Program-made: the position numbers and the translations under genes | Shown here: positions 16,304-26,597 of the stretch, in pieces | How positions within the stretch are numbered: position 1 is the stretch's first letter | How the letters are laid out: each line of letters opens with the position of its first letter | NCBI RefSeq assembly: GCF_028816475.1 | Contig: NZ_CP118247.1 | Coordinates: 186,001-250,000, forward strand | Direction of reading: 5' to 3' | Source of the DNA: Devosia rhodophyticola | GTDB taxonomy: Bacteria > Pseudomonadota > Alphaproteobacteria > Rhizobiales > Devosiaceae | DNA: 64,000 nucleotides | Notes under the pieces: model-generated | Database searches by the model: none | What the model was told of the DNA's origin: nothing | Seen by the model: the letters and a program-made list of their open reading frames with translations, nothing else

Positions 16304-17206
16304 GTGACCCACATTACCTCCTCCCCTAATGCGGCCCCATCCGCCTCTTTGCGCGGCGCTGCATTCATGTTTTCTGCCGGGCTGGCATTTGCCGGCGTCA
16401 ATGTTGCCACCCAATGGGCAGGCATGGTCGATGGGCTATCCTCGACCGCAATTGCGTTCTGGCAATATTTCATCGCGCTGCTGTTTGCCCTGCCCCTAAT
16501 CTGGCGTGAGGGTTTCAAGGCGTTGGCCACCAACCACCCTGGACAGCATATCATACGGGTGGTGTTGGCTGCGGCGGGCGTGCAGGTTTGGGTATTTGCA
16601 CTGACCCATGTCGCGATCTGGCAGGTCATCGCCTTGTCGATGACGTCTCCATTTTTCGTGATGGCGGGCGCCGGGTTATTTTTGGGTGAGCGGATTACGC
16701 TGACGCGGGTGGCAACGACGCTGGTGGGTTTTACGGGTGCGCTCATCATCATTGCGCCATGGTCCGAAACCTTTTCGGTCTATTCGCTCTTACCGGTGTT
16801 GGCGGCGGCTCTTTGGGCGGGAACGTCACTGTTGACCAAGCGGTTGACGCGTGATGAAGCGCCCGCCAGCATTGCGATATATCTGATGCTGTTGCTAACC
16901 CCGATCAATGCCGCACTGTGGATCGGCTCGGGCCTTGCCATGCCGCCAGTCAGCGCATGGGCTGCATTGGCGGTGATCGGTGTGTTGACCGCCATGGCAC
17001 AGTATTTCATGACGCGCGCCTATGCAGTGGCTGACGCTGCCTATCTGCAGCCGTTTGATGATCTCAAACTGCCGCTCAATGTCATTTTGGGCTGGCTGGT
17101 GTTTGCGGCGGCGCCGAGCGTCAGTTTCTGGCCGGGTGCACTGTTGATTGTTGGTGCATCGCTGTTCCTGATGCGTCAGGAAGATCGGCGAAAGGCACTG
17201 GCCTAG
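16304..17206 (+). CDS. ribN: Riboflavin importer of the EamA/DMT superfamily (RibN type)
   Basis: A 300-residue inner-membrane protein with about ten hydrophobic segments and two EamA repeats (roughly 10-140 and 155-290). An FMN riboswitch lies directly upstream, and EamA proteins under such riboswitches in alphaproteobacteria are the RibN/ImpX riboflavin importers, so the substrate is riboflavin with good confidence. The frame is open from an ATG at 16199, right at the end of the riboswitch, but the protein family starts near SLRGAAFMFSAG. The GTG at 16304 has AAGGA nine bases upstream, so I chose the GTG. An inverted repeat (GATCCGGG / CCCGGATC, about 17213-17236) follows the stop but lacks a T run. 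Confidence 0.88.
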   Translation: MTHITSSPNAAPSASLRGAAFMFSAGLAFAGVNVATQWAGMVDGLSSTAIAFWQYFIALLFALPLIWREGFKALATNHPGQHIIRVVLAAAGVQVWVFALTHVAIWQVIALSMTSPFFVMAGAGLFLGERITLTRVATTLVGFTGALIIIAPWSETFSVYSLLPVLAAALWAGTSLLTKRLTRDEAPASIAIYLMLLLTPINAALWIGSGLAMPPVSAWAALAVIGVLTAMAQYFMTRAYAVADAAYLQPFDDLKLPLNVILGWLVFAAAPSVSFWPGALLIVGASLFLMRQEDRRKALA

Positions 17207-17247
17207 GCTCAAGATCCGGGTCCGATGGGCCCGGATCACGATAGACG

Positions 17248-17529
17248 GTGGCGAAATCGCGTGCGGGTCGCTACAAGCGTAATCAAGGTAGCCAAACAGG
17301 GACGGGTATTTTGAAGGAAAGCGATCTGAACTGGTTTCGCCCGCTGTGGCGGCGCGTCGCCATTACGGTTTTTCTGGCCATCTGGTGTGGGTGGGAATGG
17401 TTTGGCACGAAGGACCAGTTCTGGGGCTTGCTGACCGGATTTGCGTTGGCATATGCGCTCTACACCTTCTTTTATGCCTATCCGCGCGCAAAAAGCGACG
17501 ACGATGCACCGCCGCCACCTGAAGCTTAG
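17248..17529 (+). CDS. Small two-helix membrane protein, unknown
   Basis: A 93-residue frame from GTG at 17248. It has a basic N-terminus, two hydrophobic segments (VAITVFLAIWCGWEWFG and FWGLLTGFALAYALYTFFY) and an acidic, proline-rich tail (SDDDAPPPPEA). A TTG at 17311 (KESDLNWFRPLW...) with AGGGACGGG upstream is an alternative start and would remove the basic N-terminus. I do not recognise a family with certainty. It lies between ribN and the convergent AEC transporter. The hydrophobic pattern and sharp acidic end argue for a real gene. Confidence 0.6.
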   Translation: MAKSRAGRYKRNQGSQTGTGILKESDLNWFRPLWRRVAITVFLAIWCGWEWFGTKDQFWGLLTGFALAYALYTFFYAYPRAKSDDDAPPPPEA

Positions 17530-17535
17530 GCCGGC

Positions 17536-18471
17536 TTATGGCGAAAAGACAAAAAGCCAGAACGAAACGGTGATTGCTGAGGCAATGGTGCCGATCAACA
17601 CCGCGTTGGCGGCGATATTGACGCCGCGATTGTAGTAGGTGGCAAAAACATAGGTATTGATCCCCGCAGGCATGGCGGCAAGCACGATGCCGTAGCGGGC
17701 AATGGATATATCAATGTGCAGGATTGGCACCATCAGGATGTAGGCGATGGTGGGATGCACCATCAGCTTGATGATTGAGGCAACCAGCGCCTGGGCCCAA
17801 CTTTCCGACAGCCTGTATTCATTAAGCGCCCCACCAATGCCGAAGAGCGCAACCGGCACGACGGCCTGCGAGATGATCCGCAGGAAAGCGTCGACGGGTT
17901 CAATCAGTGTTACCCCGGCAAAAACGCTGATGATTCCCGCGGCGATGCCCCATATCAACGGATTGGTGCCGATGCGCTTGAGGGCACCCAAAATTGCGGG
18001 GCCGAGCGGGCTGCCGTCGCGCCGCGCCATTTCCATCGTCATCATGGCGGTTGTCATCAAAACCGCACCGTGGATACCGATGATTGACAGCACGATGGGG
18101 ATGGCAGCATCGCCATAGGCACGCTGCATGATCGGCAGGCCAATGAGCACCGTGTTGCTAAAGGTGGCGGCAAACCCGGCGGATACCGCTTCCCCGGGAG
18201 TATTTCGGAACAGTTTCAGGCCGATAAATATCGCAATGATGAAACAGGCGAAGGCGCCGAGATAAAATGGCCCGATGATGCCAATATTAAAGGCGGCCCG
18301 GAAATCGCCGGTCAAAATCGAGCGAAACAGCAGGCAGGGCGTGGCGAAATTGTTGACGAACGCGATCAGCGCCTTGATGCCATCCTGGGGATAGAATTTG
18401 AACCGCACAGCGCCATAGCCAAGCGCCATCAGCGCGAAAATGGGGGCAATGACATTAAGGATGGCAAACAT
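17536..18471 (-). CDS. AEC family transporter (auxin efflux carrier/malate permease family)
   Basis: A 311-residue inner-membrane protein with about ten hydrophobic segments in two five-helix halves, typical of the AEC family (LNVIAPIFALMALGYGAVRF at the start, FSNTVLIGLPIMQRAYG and AAMPAGINTYVFATYY in the crossover helices). The ATG at 18471 starts the family's normal N-terminus; the frame is open for another 80 codons with unrelated sequence. Members export or import organic acids or amino-acid derivatives; the substrate here is unknown. It is divergent from glpD. Confidence 0.87.
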   Translation of the reverse strand: MFAILNVIAPIFALMALGYGAVRFKFYPQDGIKALIAFVNNFATPCLLFRSILTGDFRAAFNIGIIGPFYLGAFACFIIAIFIGLKLFRNTPGEAVSAGFAATFSNTVLIGLPIMQRAYGDAAIPIVLSIIGIHGAVLMTTAMMTMEMARRDGSPLGPAILGALKRIGTNPLIWGIAAGIISVFAGVTLIEPVDAFLRIISQAVVPVALFGIGGALNEYRLSESWAQALVASIIKLMVHPTIAYILMVPILHIDISIARYGIVLAAMPAGINTYVFATYYNRGVNIAANAVLIGTIASAITVSFWLFVFSP

Positions 18472-18664
18472 GGCCGGATTCCGGGGCCGGAGAAGGTGGG
18501 ATTGGGCGTACCCTGCCCGCGTTCCGCGGTCAATGCCACCAGAAAGGTCGGCGCCGCTCGCCTCCAAGTGTTGATCTGTTTCCGAAAGTTTAGTGTTCTC
18601 ATGCGAAACCATATCGCCTATAAACGAAATCAATACGCGTGACACAGGCAAGGGACCGAAATTT

Positions 18665-20167
18665 ATGCCAGAAACGGCGACAGTCGATGTTTTCGTCATA
18701 GGTGGTGGAATCAATGGCGTGAGCGTCGCCCGCGATGCGGTGGGGCGCGGCTATTCGGTGATGCTGGCCGAAATGAACGACCTTGCCTCGGGCACCTCGT
18801 CGGCAGCCACGAAACTGGTGCATGGGGGGCTGCGGTACCTTGAGCACTATGAGTTTCGGCTGGTGCATGAAGCACTGGCGGAGCGCGAGATATTGTGGGC
18901 GTCCGCACCGCACATCATCTGGCCGCTGCGATTTGTCCTTCCCCATCACAGGGGACTGCGCCCAGCCGTTGTTTTGCGTGCCGGGCTGGCCATGTATGAC
19001 TATATGGGCGGTCGCAAACTATTGCCGCCGACCAAATCGCTGGACTTGCGCACGCACGAAACGGGCAAGCCTCTCAAGCCGGGTTATCGTCTCGGGTTTG
19101 AATATTCCGACTGTTGGGTGGATGACGCGCGTTTTGTGGTTTTGAATGCGCGGGATGCGGCGGACAAGGGCGCAGAAATCAGGACCCAGACGCGGGTTAC
19201 ATCGGCGCGGCGTCGAGATGGGCAGTGGCAGGTTGAAATGGAAGCGGATGACGGCAGCACCAGCACAGTGCGGGCCAAGCTGATCGTCAATGCCGCAGGG
19301 CCATGGGTCGATGAAGTCATAGGCGAAACGCTGGGCAACAGTGGGGCACGCAACGTGCGGCTGGTCAAAGGCAGCCACATCGTGGTCAAAAAACAGTTCG
19401 AGCACGATCGCTGTTACATTTTTCAAAACAGCGACGGGCGGATCATTTTTGCCATCCCCTACGAGCATGATTTTACGTTGATTGGGACCACCGATCAGGA
19501 CTTTACCGGCGATCCGAGAAACGTTCAGATCAGCGAGCAGGAAACCAACTACCTTTGCGCGGCGGCCAGCGAGTATTTTCGCAATCCGGTGATCAAGGAG
19601 GATATCGTTTGGACCTACGCAGGCGTTCGGCCGCTGTTTGATGACGGGGCAAGCGAAGCTCAGGAAGCGACACGTGATTATGTGCTCAAGAACGACGGTA
19701 CGGCGGCCGAAGGAGCCGTCATCAATGTATTTGGCGGCAAACTGACCACGTCGCGTCGGCTGGCCGAGTCTGTGCTTGAACGGATTGAAGACGTTCTGGG
19801 CGCACGGCGCAAAGCGTGGACAAAGCAAGCGAAGCTGCCGGGCGGCGATTTTGAACCGTTGGCGTTTGAAGCCGAGACGCGGCGGCTGCACAAGGACTAT
19901 CGGGCGCTGCCGACAACACTCACGACCCGACTGACGCGACTTTATGGCACGCGGGCGCGCGTGCTGCTTGGCGAGGCGCAAGAAGTTACTGACCTCGGCG
20001 AACATTTCGGGGCCGACCTTTATGCGCGCGAGGTCGATTATCTGATCGAGCATGAATGGGCGCGCAACGCTGCCGATGTGCTTTGGCGGCGGACCAAGCT
20101 AGGCTTGCGGGTGCAGCCCGAAGATGTTGGCCGGCTGGAAAAATATCTGTCAAAAAAAGCAGCATAA
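18665..20167 (+). CDS. glpD: Aerobic glycerol-3-phosphate dehydrogenase
   Basis: A 500-residue FAD enzyme that oxidises glycerol 3-phosphate to dihydroxyacetone phosphate at the cytoplasmic membrane and passes electrons to quinone. The FAD-binding [21 protein letters not shown] is near residues 9-30. [27 protein letters not shown], the IGTTDQDF segment and the [14 protein letters not shown] end of the FAD domain are all present, then the C-terminal DAO_C domain. The ATG at 18665 (AAGGGA upstream) is the family start. glpK follows 19 bases later, so the pair forms a glycerol-catabolic operon; no glpF or regulator is adjacent. Confidence 0.96.
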   Translation: MPETATVDVFVIGGGINGVSVARDAVGRGYSVMLAEMNDLASGTSSAATKLVHGGLRYLEHYEFRLVHEALAEREILWASAPHIIWPLRFVLPHHRGLRPAVVLRAGLAMYDYMGGRKLLPPTKSLDLRTHETGKPLKPGYRLGFEYSDCWVDDARFVVLNARDAADKGAEIRTQTRVTSARRRDGQWQVEMEADDGSTSTVRAKLIVNAAGPWVDEVIGETLGNSGARNVRLVKGSHIVVKKQFEHDRCYIFQNSDGRIIFAIPYEHDFTLIGTTDQDFTGDPRNVQISEQETNYLCAAASEYFRNPVIKEDIVWTYAGVRPLFDDGASEAQEATRDYVLKNDGTAAEGAVINVFGGKLTTSRRLAESVLERIEDVLGARRKAWTKQAKLPGGDFEPLAFEAETRRLHKDYRALPTTLTTRLTRLYGTRARVLLGEAQEVTDLGEHFGADLYAREVDYLIEHEWARNAADVLWRRTKLGLRVQPEDVGRLEKYLSKKAA

Positions 20168-20186
20168 GACGGCAAGGGGGGCGAGA

Positions 20187-21674
20187 ATGAGCGGCTATAT
20201 TCTAGCGATTGACCAGGGAACGACTTCAAGCCGGGCGATCATTTTCGATGCGGATCGCAAAATCGTCGGGATTGGGCAGAAGGAATTTCGTCAGATTTTT
20301 CCGCACGATGGATGGGTTGAGCACGACCCCGAGGAAATTTGGCAGAGCGTTGTCGCAACAATCCGGACTGCGTTGAGCAAAGCCAACATTGAGGCCAGGG
20401 ACGTTGCGGCCATCGGCATTACCAATCAGCGCGAAACGACGCTAATCTGGGACCGTAAAACCGGCAACCCCATCCACAATGCCATTGTCTGGCAAGATCG
20501 GCGCACTAGCGCTTTTTGCTCGTCGCTGCGCGATGCCGGCAAGGAGAGCATCTTTACCGAGAAGACGGGTTTGCTGCTGGATCCCTATTTTTCGGGCACC
20601 AAGATCAAATGGTTGCTGGACAATGTGGATGGTGCGCGCGCCCGGGCTGAGAAAGGTGAACTGGCATTTGGAACGATTGACAGTTTTCTGATCTGGCGCC
20701 TGACCAAAGGCAAGGTTCACGCGACCGACGCCACCAATGCCTGCCGCACGATGATTTACAATATCGAAGACAATCGCTGGGATGAGGAATTGCTCGGCAT
20801 CCTCGATATTCCAGCCAATCTGTTGCCCCAGGTCAAGGATTGCGCCGATGATTTTGGCACGACAGATAGCGAATTGTTTGGTGCGGAAATCAAGATTCGC
20901 GGAGTTGCGGGCGATCAGCATGCGGCAACGATTGGCCAAGCCTGTTTTGAGCCAGGGATGCTAAAATCGACTTACGGCACCGGTTGCTTTGCTGTGCTCA
21001 ATACCGGTAGCGATCTGGTTCGTTCGCAAAACCGGCTGCTGACGACCATCGCCTATCGGCTGAACGGGCAAACCACCTATGCGCTTGAGGGGTCGATTTT
21101 TATTGCGGGCGCTGCCGTGCAGTGGATACGCGACGGATTGAAACTGGTGCAGAATGCGAGCGACACGGGACCGTTGGCGCGAAAGGCAGATCCGAGCCAG
21201 AATGTCTATATGGTGCCCGCTTTTGTCGGGCTTGGCGCGCCATGGTGGGATGCGGAGGCGCGCGGCGCCATTTATGGCCTGACACGCAATTCTGGGCCCG
21301 CCGAAATTGCCAAGGCGGCGCTGGAGGCAGTTTGCTATCAAACGCGCGACCTGCTGAGCGCGATGCGCAAGGATTGGGATCAGCACGGCGATACAGTGTT
21401 GCGGGTCGATGGCGGCATGGTCGCATCGGATTGGACTATGCAGTTTCTGGCCGACATTCTGGACGCACCGGTCGATCGCCCGACCATTCTTGAAACCACG
21501 GCAATTGGCGCTGCCTGGTTGGCAGGGACAACAGTGGGACTATGGCCCGATCAGACCGAATTTGCCGCCAGCTGGGCGCGGGACAAGCGCTTTGAATCGA
21601 AAATGGATGAGAAAACGCGGACTGCCAAGCTTGCCGGCTGGAATCTGGCGATGCGGCGGACGCTGTTGACCTGA
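20187..21674 (+). CDS. glpK: Glycerol kinase
   Basis: A 495-residue FGGY-family kinase that phosphorylates glycerol to glycerol 3-phosphate with ATP. Family motifs include the N-terminal [39 protein letters not shown], the [30 protein letters not shown] phosphate loop and [19 protein letters not shown] near the end. The start ATG at 20187 follows an AAGGGGGGCGAG ribosome site. It supplies the substrate for glpD just upstream. It converges on the merR gene with about 20 bases between stops and no clear terminator. Confidence 0.96.
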   Translation: MSGYILAIDQGTTSSRAIIFDADRKIVGIGQKEFRQIFPHDGWVEHDPEEIWQSVVATIRTALSKANIEARDVAAIGITNQRETTLIWDRKTGNPIHNAIVWQDRRTSAFCSSLRDAGKESIFTEKTGLLLDPYFSGTKIKWLLDNVDGARARAEKGELAFGTIDSFLIWRLTKGKVHATDATNACRTMIYNIEDNRWDEELLGILDIPANLLPQVKDCADDFGTTDSELFGAEIKIRGVAGDQHAATIGQACFEPGMLKSTYGTGCFAVLNTGSDLVRSQNRLLTTIAYRLNGQTTYALEGSIFIAGAAVQWIRDGLKLVQNASDTGPLARKADPSQNVYMVPAFVGLGAPWWDAEARGAIYGLTRNSGPAEIAKAALEAVCYQTRDLLSAMRKDWDQHGDTVLRVDGGMVASDWTMQFLADILDAPVDRPTILETTAIGAAWLAGTTVGLWPDQTEFAASWARDKRFESKMDEKTRTAKLAGWNLAMRRTLLT

Positions 21675-21697
21675 CCGAATTTTCGCCCTTACGCACC

Positions 21698-22171
21698 CTA
21701 GTTTTCGCGGGCGCGTTCCAGCAGACGCTTGCAATCGAGCAGTTCCTTAAGGACTGAGGAAAGCTTGTCGCGATCCTCCTGATCCAACACACGACCGCCC
21801 GAAGGGGCGTTGGCAGGTTGTTCGAGCAATGCCTGAGCTTCCGCGTCCTCGGCAGCGTCGAGCAATGGCATAATGTCATCAATCGATTTGCCTTCGCCAA
21901 CGGCGATGACGTAGCGGCTGCCCTGATCCTTGAGGATGCGCTGCACGCCCTTGATGGTGAAGCCCTGATCATAAAGCAAGTGCCGGATGCCCTTGAGCAG
22001 CATGACATCTTCAGGGCGATAATAGCGTCGACCCCCGCCCCGCTTCAGCGGTTTGATTGTGGCAAAGCGCGTTTCCCAGAACCGCAAGACGTGTTGCGGC
22101 AAATCCAGCTCATCAGCGGCTTCAGAGATCGTGCGAAAGGCGTCCGGTGATTTTTCCACCAAGCTCCCCAT
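21698..22171 (-). CDS. MerR family transcriptional regulator
   Basis: A 157-residue regulator with an N-terminal MerR helix-turn-helix (about residues 12-80: [23 protein letters not shown] ... [36 protein letters not shown]). An acidic middle and a short coiled-coil-like tail follow, without the cysteines of metal-sensing MerR proteins. The gene sits right behind ihfA at the end of the plsX-fabH-ihfA group, a constant position in Hyphomicrobiales. Its ligand and targets are unknown. Confidence 0.9.
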   Translation of the reverse strand: MGSLVEKSPDAFRTISEAADELDLPQHVLRFWETRFATIKPLKRGGGRRYYRPEDVMLLKGIRHLLYDQGFTIKGVQRILKDQGSRYVIAVGEGKSIDDIMPLLDAAEDAEAQALLEQPANAPSGGRVLDQEDRDKLSSVLKELLDCKRLLERAREN

Positions 22172-22182
22172 GGGAGAAAGTG

Positions 22183-22494
22183 TTATTTTCCAGACCCAAC
22201 CATAGATTTGTTGATCTTGGATTTCAACACATTGCTGGGTTTGAACACAAGAACCTGACGCGGCAGGATGGGAACCTCCTCGCCAGTTTTGGGATTTCGA
22301 CCGATCCGTTCATTTTTGGATCGAACCTGGAAAGAACCAAATGAGGAAAGTTTGACATTGCCGCCACTAATCAGCGCGTCGCCAATCAATTCCAGAACGC
22401 GTTCGACCAATTCCGCTGATTCGGTTCTGGACAGGCCTACACTGCCATAGACCGCCTCGGCCAAATTCGCCCGCGTCACCGTTTTTTGCGCCAT
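22183..22494 (-). CDS. ihfA: Integration host factor subunit alpha
   Basis: A 103-residue DNA-bending protein of the HU/IHF family with [33 protein letters not shown], the beta-arm [17 protein letters not shown] and [15 protein letters not shown]. It forms a heterodimer with IHF beta and shapes promoters and recombination sites. I chose the ATG at 22494 ([10 protein letters not shown]) because GGGG lies six bases upstream; another in-frame ATG is two codons earlier. The neighbours (fabH upstream, merR downstream) match other Hyphomicrobiales. Confidence 0.95.
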   Translation of the reverse strand: MAQKTVTRANLAEAVYGSVGLSRTESAELVERVLELIGDALISGGNVKLSSFGSFQVRSKNERIGRNPKTGEEVPILPRQVLVFKPSNVLKSKINKSMVGSGK

Positions 22495-22723
22495 CTCCAT
22501 CCCCACACTGCCAAAGGGCAATTATTTTGCTGCGACCTGTTCGGCAGGTCACAATTGTTCTGGCTTGCGGTTTGAACATTCCGCCGCAACGGAACCTATG
22601 CGACCCCATCTGCTGTGCTGCCGCCCGTACAACTGACGAAACGCCAAGTCGACGGACACGCACTGTTTCAGATGGAATGAGACTAACGCCTTGAAACCGC
22701 ACAGGTCAATGCGCCTGATGTAG

Positions 22724-23680
22724 CTACCAGCGAATGAGCGAGGCTCCCCAAGTGAAGCCGCCGCCCATGGCTTCGATCATGACCAGATCGCCCGGCTTGA
22801 TCCGTCCATCCGTGACAGCGGTATTGAGCGCCAGCGGAACAGAGGCTGCCGACGTATTGGCATGTTTGTCGACCGTAACCACGACCTTTTCGGGATCCAA
22901 ATTCAGCTTGTGGCCGACCCCGTCAATAATGCGCTTGTTGGCCTGATGGGGCACAAACCAATCGATATCCGCAACAGTAAGGCCGGATTGATCAAGGGTG
23001 TTGTAGACCACGTCCGATATCATGCCGACAGCATGTTTGAAGACTTCGCGGCCTTCCATCCTGACGTGACCGACAGTTTGGGTAGATGAGGGGCCGCCAT
23101 CAACATAAAGCTTGTTCCAGAACTGACCATCTGAGCGAAGGCTGGTGGCGAGAATGCCGCGATCGCTTTCGTCTGCCAGCTCAAGCACCACCGCGCCGGC
23201 GCCATCGCCGAACAAAACACAGGTGGTTCTGTCGGTCCAATCGAGAATACGCGAATTGGTTTCGGCACCAATAACCAGCGCCCGCTTGCCCAAGCCGTTC
23301 TTGAGATGGCTGTCGGCTATGGCAATGGCGTAGACGAAGCCCGAGCAGACGGCCTGAACATCAAAGGCGAAGCCATGATGCATGCCCAGCTTTTGCTGAA
23401 CGATTGTTGCTGCCGCCGGATAGGTCATATCGGGGGTCGTTGTGGCGACGATGATAATGTCGATATCGTCGATGCTCAAATTCGCCCGGGCCAACGCTTC
23501 GCGGGCGGCGTGGGTGCCCAGATCCGAGGTTACTTCATCATCGGCCGCAATAAAGCGTTGCCGGATGCCCGTGCGCTGCACGATCCATTCGTCAGAAGTA
23601 TCAACTGTTTCGGACAGTTTTTGATTGGTCACCAAGTTGGCGGGAAGATAGCCGCCAGTACCCCGGATTATAGAACGCAT
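22724..23680 (-). CDS. fabH: Beta-ketoacyl-ACP synthase III
   Basis: A 318-residue condensing enzyme that starts fatty-acid synthesis by joining acetyl-CoA to malonyl-ACP in the cytoplasm. The catalytic triad is visible: Cys in [15 protein letters not shown], His in VPHQANKRI, Asn in [16 protein letters not shown]. The C-terminal [13 protein letters not shown] is typical. Two starts compete: a GTG at 23686 overlapping the plsX stop (GTGA), and the ATG at 23680, which gives the usual [13 protein letters not shown]. The overlap implies translational coupling to plsX. Confidence 0.96.
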   Translation of the reverse strand: MRSIIRGTGGYLPANLVTNQKLSETVDTSDEWIVQRTGIRQRFIAADDEVTSDLGTHAAREALARANLSIDDIDIIIVATTTPDMTYPAAATIVQQKLGMHHGFAFDVQAVCSGFVYAIAIADSHLKNGLGKRALVIGAETNSRILDWTDRTTCVLFGDGAGAVVLELADESDRGILATSLRSDGQFWNKLYVDGGPSSTQTVGHVRMEGREVFKHAVGMISDVVYNTLDQSGLTVADIDWFVPHQANKRIIDGVGHKLNLDPEKVVVTVDKHANTSAASVPLALNTAVTDGRIKPGDLVMIEAMGGGFTWGASLIRW

Positions 23681-23682
23681 GG

Positions 23683-24753
23683 TCACGCCGGCTTGTCCTC
23701 TGTCTGGTGGCTGGTAGTGCCGGTTACGGCGCTGATCGGAAACTGACGCATGCCTTCACCAATCTTGTCGATCAATTTGCTTCGCGCCATCTCATAGGCC
23801 ACATCGACGGCGCTTTTATAGCCAATTTCATCGGTGCCACCGTGCGATTTGATGACAATGCCGTTCAAACCCAGAAAAACACCGCCATTGACGGTGCGCG
23901 GGTCCATTCGTTGGCGCAGCGACGCCAAGGCAGAGCTGGCAAACAGCGCGCCGATTTTGCTCATCAAATTGGCAGTCAGAGCGGTGCGCAAGTATGAACC
24001 GACCTGGCGCGCGGTTCCCTCGGCGGTCTTAAGGGCGATATTGCCGGCAAAACCTTCGGTGACGATTACGTCAACCGTTCCCTTGCCCAGATCGTCGCCT
24101 TCGACAAAGCCGTGATAGGTGAAACCTGCGCCAGAGGCTGCTGCAAGGATCTTTCCAGCCTCCTTGATCGAATCAAGGCCCTTGACCTCCTCGGTGCCGA
24201 TGTTGAGCAAGCCAACTGTGGGCTTTTCCCGAGCAAACAAGGCGCGTGCCAGCGCCGTACCAAGAATTGAAAAATCCACCAATTGCTGCGCGTCACCACC
24301 AATGGTGGCGCCGACGTCCAGAACCACGATATTTGAGCGCAAGGTTGGCCAGATAGCGGCAATCGCAGGGCGAGAGATGCCTTCGATGGGGCGCAGGCAA
24401 ATCGTTGCCATGGCCATCAACGCGCCGGTATTGCCGCCTGAGACGGCAACGTCGGCCTCGCCATCCTTGACCGATTGCAGCGCATTCCACATGGAAGACG
24501 TGCCCCTTCCCTTGCGCAAGGCCTGGCTGGGCTTTTCGTCCATCGCGATTACAACGTCGCAATCGCGGATGGTAGAAACCGGCTTCAACTCGGGAAATTC
24601 ATCAAGAAGTGGTGTGAGCGTGGCAGAGGGGCCATGAAAGACAAAACTGGTGTTCTTGCGATCTTTCAGGGCCAATAGCGCGCCGTGCAGAGCGACGCGT
24701 GGGCCGTTGTCTCCGCCCATGGCGTCCACTGAGATTCTAATGGTTTCGATCAT
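23683..24753 (-). CDS. plsX: Phosphate acyltransferase PlsX
   Basis: A 356-residue soluble enzyme that makes acyl-phosphate from acyl-ACP for phospholipid synthesis. It has the N-terminal [48 protein letters not shown], the [21 protein letters not shown] segment and [19 protein letters not shown]. The ATG at 24753 is the family start. It follows the DUF177 gene after about 100 bases and is coupled to fabH, giving one operon for lipid precursor supply. Confidence 0.96.
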   Translation of the reverse strand: MIETIRISVDAMGGDNGPRVALHGALLALKDRKNTSFVFHGPSATLTPLLDEFPELKPVSTIRDCDVVIAMDEKPSQALRKGRGTSSMWNALQSVKDGEADVAVSGGNTGALMAMATICLRPIEGISRPAIAAIWPTLRSNIVVLDVGATIGGDAQQLVDFSILGTALARALFAREKPTVGLLNIGTEEVKGLDSIKEAGKILAAASGAGFTYHGFVEGDDLGKGTVDVIVTEGFAGNIALKTAEGTARQVGSYLRTALTANLMSKIGALFASSALASLRQRMDPRTVNGGVFLGLNGIVIKSHGGTDEIGYKSAVDVAYEMARSKLIDKIGEGMRQFPISAVTGTTSHQTEDKPA

Positions 24754-24850
24754 TTCCGCCCGTTATTCAGCCCAAGATGCGGGCGTCGCTCAACATATCC
24801 CATCACATGGGCTGTGCAACCCCCGGCCCAAACGCTGTGCTGAGACACCT

Positions 24851-25399
24851 TCATTGCTTGCCAGGAGGGTCTTTAAGCGCCTTGAGACTCGCGAAGGGCG
24901 AACTTTCCTCGTCATTCAGTTCGACCCCGAGCGTTTCAAGCGATTCGCCCGCTTGGCGTGGATAGGGATCAATGGCCAAGGCGATGGTCTCGACCAACAG
25001 ATTGGTCAGGTCCAGTTCGGGACCGTCAAGCGGGTCGGGCACATCGCCTTCCAGATCGACAAAAACCTCGGAACCCGGCGCAGGGCTGGCAGCCTTGTCG
25101 GCGCCGGGCATGAAAACCCGGTCAATCGGCTCGTTGATGTCCTGAAAAACCGGCTCAAAACTGACAACCGAAGTTTGCTCTATACGAGCGTTCAGACTGC
25201 CGGTGACGTGCACGCCGCCACGAACGGGCGCCACAACCATGGTTGCGTCGAAGCGCTCGACGGCATTGATCTTGAGAACCGTTGCCAACTCATCCAGTTG
25301 GGTGTTGGCGGTGGTGATGGTCACATCGCGCCCTGGCGGATGCAGCTTTTCAATGCGGACGACCGCGTCAAGAAACAGGGGTTCGCTCTTTTGCGTCAC
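24851..25399 (-). CDS. YceD/DUF177 family protein
   Basis: A 182-residue protein of the DUF177 (YceD) family, with DVTITTANTQLDELATVLKINAVERFDATMVVAPVRGGVHVTGSLNARIEQ and the later EVFVDLEGDVPDPLDGPELDLTNLLVETIALAIDPYPRQ. Family members are linked to ribosomal protein L32/large-subunit maturation and sit near rpmF-plsX in many bacteria; here rpmF is absent. The expected CxRC-type cysteine pair is replaced (no cysteines at all). It starts at a GTG overlapping the preceding stop as GTGA. Confidence 0.88.
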   Translation of the reverse strand: MTQKSEPLFLDAVVRIEKLHPPGRDVTITTANTQLDELATVLKINAVERFDATMVVAPVRGGVHVTGSLNARIEQTSVVSFEPVFQDINEPIDRVFMPGADKAASPAPGSEVFVDLEGDVPDPLDGPELDLTNLLVETIALAIDPYPRQAGESLETLGVELNDEESSPFASLKALKDPPGKQ

Positions 25400-25923
25400 G
25401 CGGCAGCCTCAAATGCAATTGTACCGTCGATGATAGTGTGGGCGAATTGTGCGGCAAGATATTTATCCTGCTCGATCAAATAGGCGGCCAATTCGTTGAT
25501 GTTGGCCGACGCCGCGTCATCAAGAATATTTCGGCCCAAGACTTCGGCGACGGCCTCGGCATCGCCGCGATCCATGGCCTGATTGAGCGCGGCCAGCAGG
25601 CCAAAGAATATATTGCCCATCTGCTGAATCTTCTTGGGGACAGCCAGATCCCCTGCTCCCATCTCGCGCAGCGAGCGGTCCATATCCTTAAAGAACAGGT
25701 CAAAGACGCTCTGGCTGAATTGCTTGGGTTCCGGGCCCTCGCCGCGCAGCCGACGGAACAAAAGCGCCAAATGCAACGAGATCATGTCAAAGCGCCCGGT
25801 GACGGTATCGGGTACGGACCATTCGGCATAGAAGCGCGGCTGCCGGGATTGTGCCACAATGGCATTGTAGATGGCGAAAACAGCAGCACTTGGGGCGTTT
25901 TTGCGAAACAGTGGCAGGATCAT
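25396..25923 (-). CDS. Ubiquinol-cytochrome c chaperone family protein (CBP3/UQCC1-like)
   Basis: A 175-residue mainly helical protein with FYAEWSVPDTVTGRFDMISLHLALLFRRLRGEG and QSVFDLFFKDMDRSLREMGAGDLAVPKKIQQMG, the core of the ubiquinol-cytochrome c chaperone family. It probably helps assemble the cytochrome bc1 complex at the inner membrane. The ATG at 25923 is the family start and the gene is coupled to DUF177. It is divergent from bamE, with about 170 bases between them that must hold both promoters. This pairing is standard in Hyphomicrobiales. Confidence 0.9.
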   Translation of the reverse strand: MILPLFRKNAPSAAVFAIYNAIVAQSRQPRFYAEWSVPDTVTGRFDMISLHLALLFRRLRGEGPEPKQFSQSVFDLFFKDMDRSLREMGAGDLAVPKKIQQMGNIFFGLLAALNQAMDRGDAEAVAEVLGRNILDDAASANINELAAYLIEQDKYLAAQFAHTIIDGTIAFEAAA

Positions 25924-26091
25924 CGATTGCTTTCAGACTCGTGACCGTTTGCCACTTTGCATTTATCAGCACCGGTCTTAAAAACTTGCCAGATTGGTGC
26001 GTTGGCAGCTAAACAGTCGACGCGTATTGTGCGCAAAGTTTGGCGCAACGCAGTGTGCCTATAGTCGAGAGCCATCGGGAAAGTCAAATTC

Positions 26092-26541
26092 ATGGCATTG
26101 AAGCTTCTGACCCGGCGTGTCGCGCCGATCGTGACCGCCACCGCCCTTGCACTGGTTTTGGCAGCCTGCTCCAGCAGCGGTGGGATCGTGACCAAGCGTA
26201 CCCAAGGGTATGAAATCTCCGAATCCGCGCTCAAGCAGGTCCGTCCAGGTCAAAGCCAGGAATTGGTGACGCTGGTTTTGGGATCGCCCCAGTCGACCAA
26301 TACGTTCGGTGACGAGTCTGCCTTCTACTATGTGCAGACCAAAATAGATGAAACGGCGTTCGGCCTTAAAATGATCAAGTCACGCACCGTGTTGGCGGTG
26401 TATTTCGACAAGAACAAGAAGGTTAGCGACAAGGCCGTTTATACGCTTGAAGATGGCAAGGTCATTGCAATCGAGAGCCGCCGCACCGCATCGTTTGGTG
26501 AAGATCGCTCGTTTGTCGACCAGATATTGCAGTCGTTCTGA
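26092..26541 (+). CDS. bamE: Outer membrane assembly lipoprotein BamE (OmlA/SmpA family)
   Basis: A 149-residue lipoprotein. The signal peptide ends in the lipobox LAAC, and the SmpA/OmlA domain follows (YEISESALKQVRPGQSQELVTLVLGSPQSTNTFGDESAFYYVQTKIDETAF). As part of the Bam complex it aids insertion of beta-barrel proteins, such as the porin at 60211, into the outer membrane. The ATG at 26092 has GGGAAAG upstream. It is a single-gene unit, ended by a clear terminator. Confidence 0.93.
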   Translation: MALKLLTRRVAPIVTATALALVLAACSSSGGIVTKRTQGYEISESALKQVRPGQSQELVTLVLGSPQSTNTFGDESAFYYVQTKIDETAFGLKMIKSRTVLAVYFDKNKKVSDKAVYTLEDGKVIAIESRRTASFGEDRSFVDQILQSF

Positions 26542-26560
26542 TCGTTTGAAGTTTGGTGAA

Positions 26561-26588
26561 GCCCCGGTTTGTCGCCGGGGCTTTTGCT
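26561..26588. terminator. Rho-independent terminator after bamE
   Basis: Stem GCCCCGG / CCGGGGC with a seven-base loop, followed by TTTTGCTT, 20 bases after the bamE stop. It lies between the convergent bamE and nusB genes; the T run favours the plus direction. Confidence 0.85.
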
Positions 26589-26597
26589 TGTCCGGGC

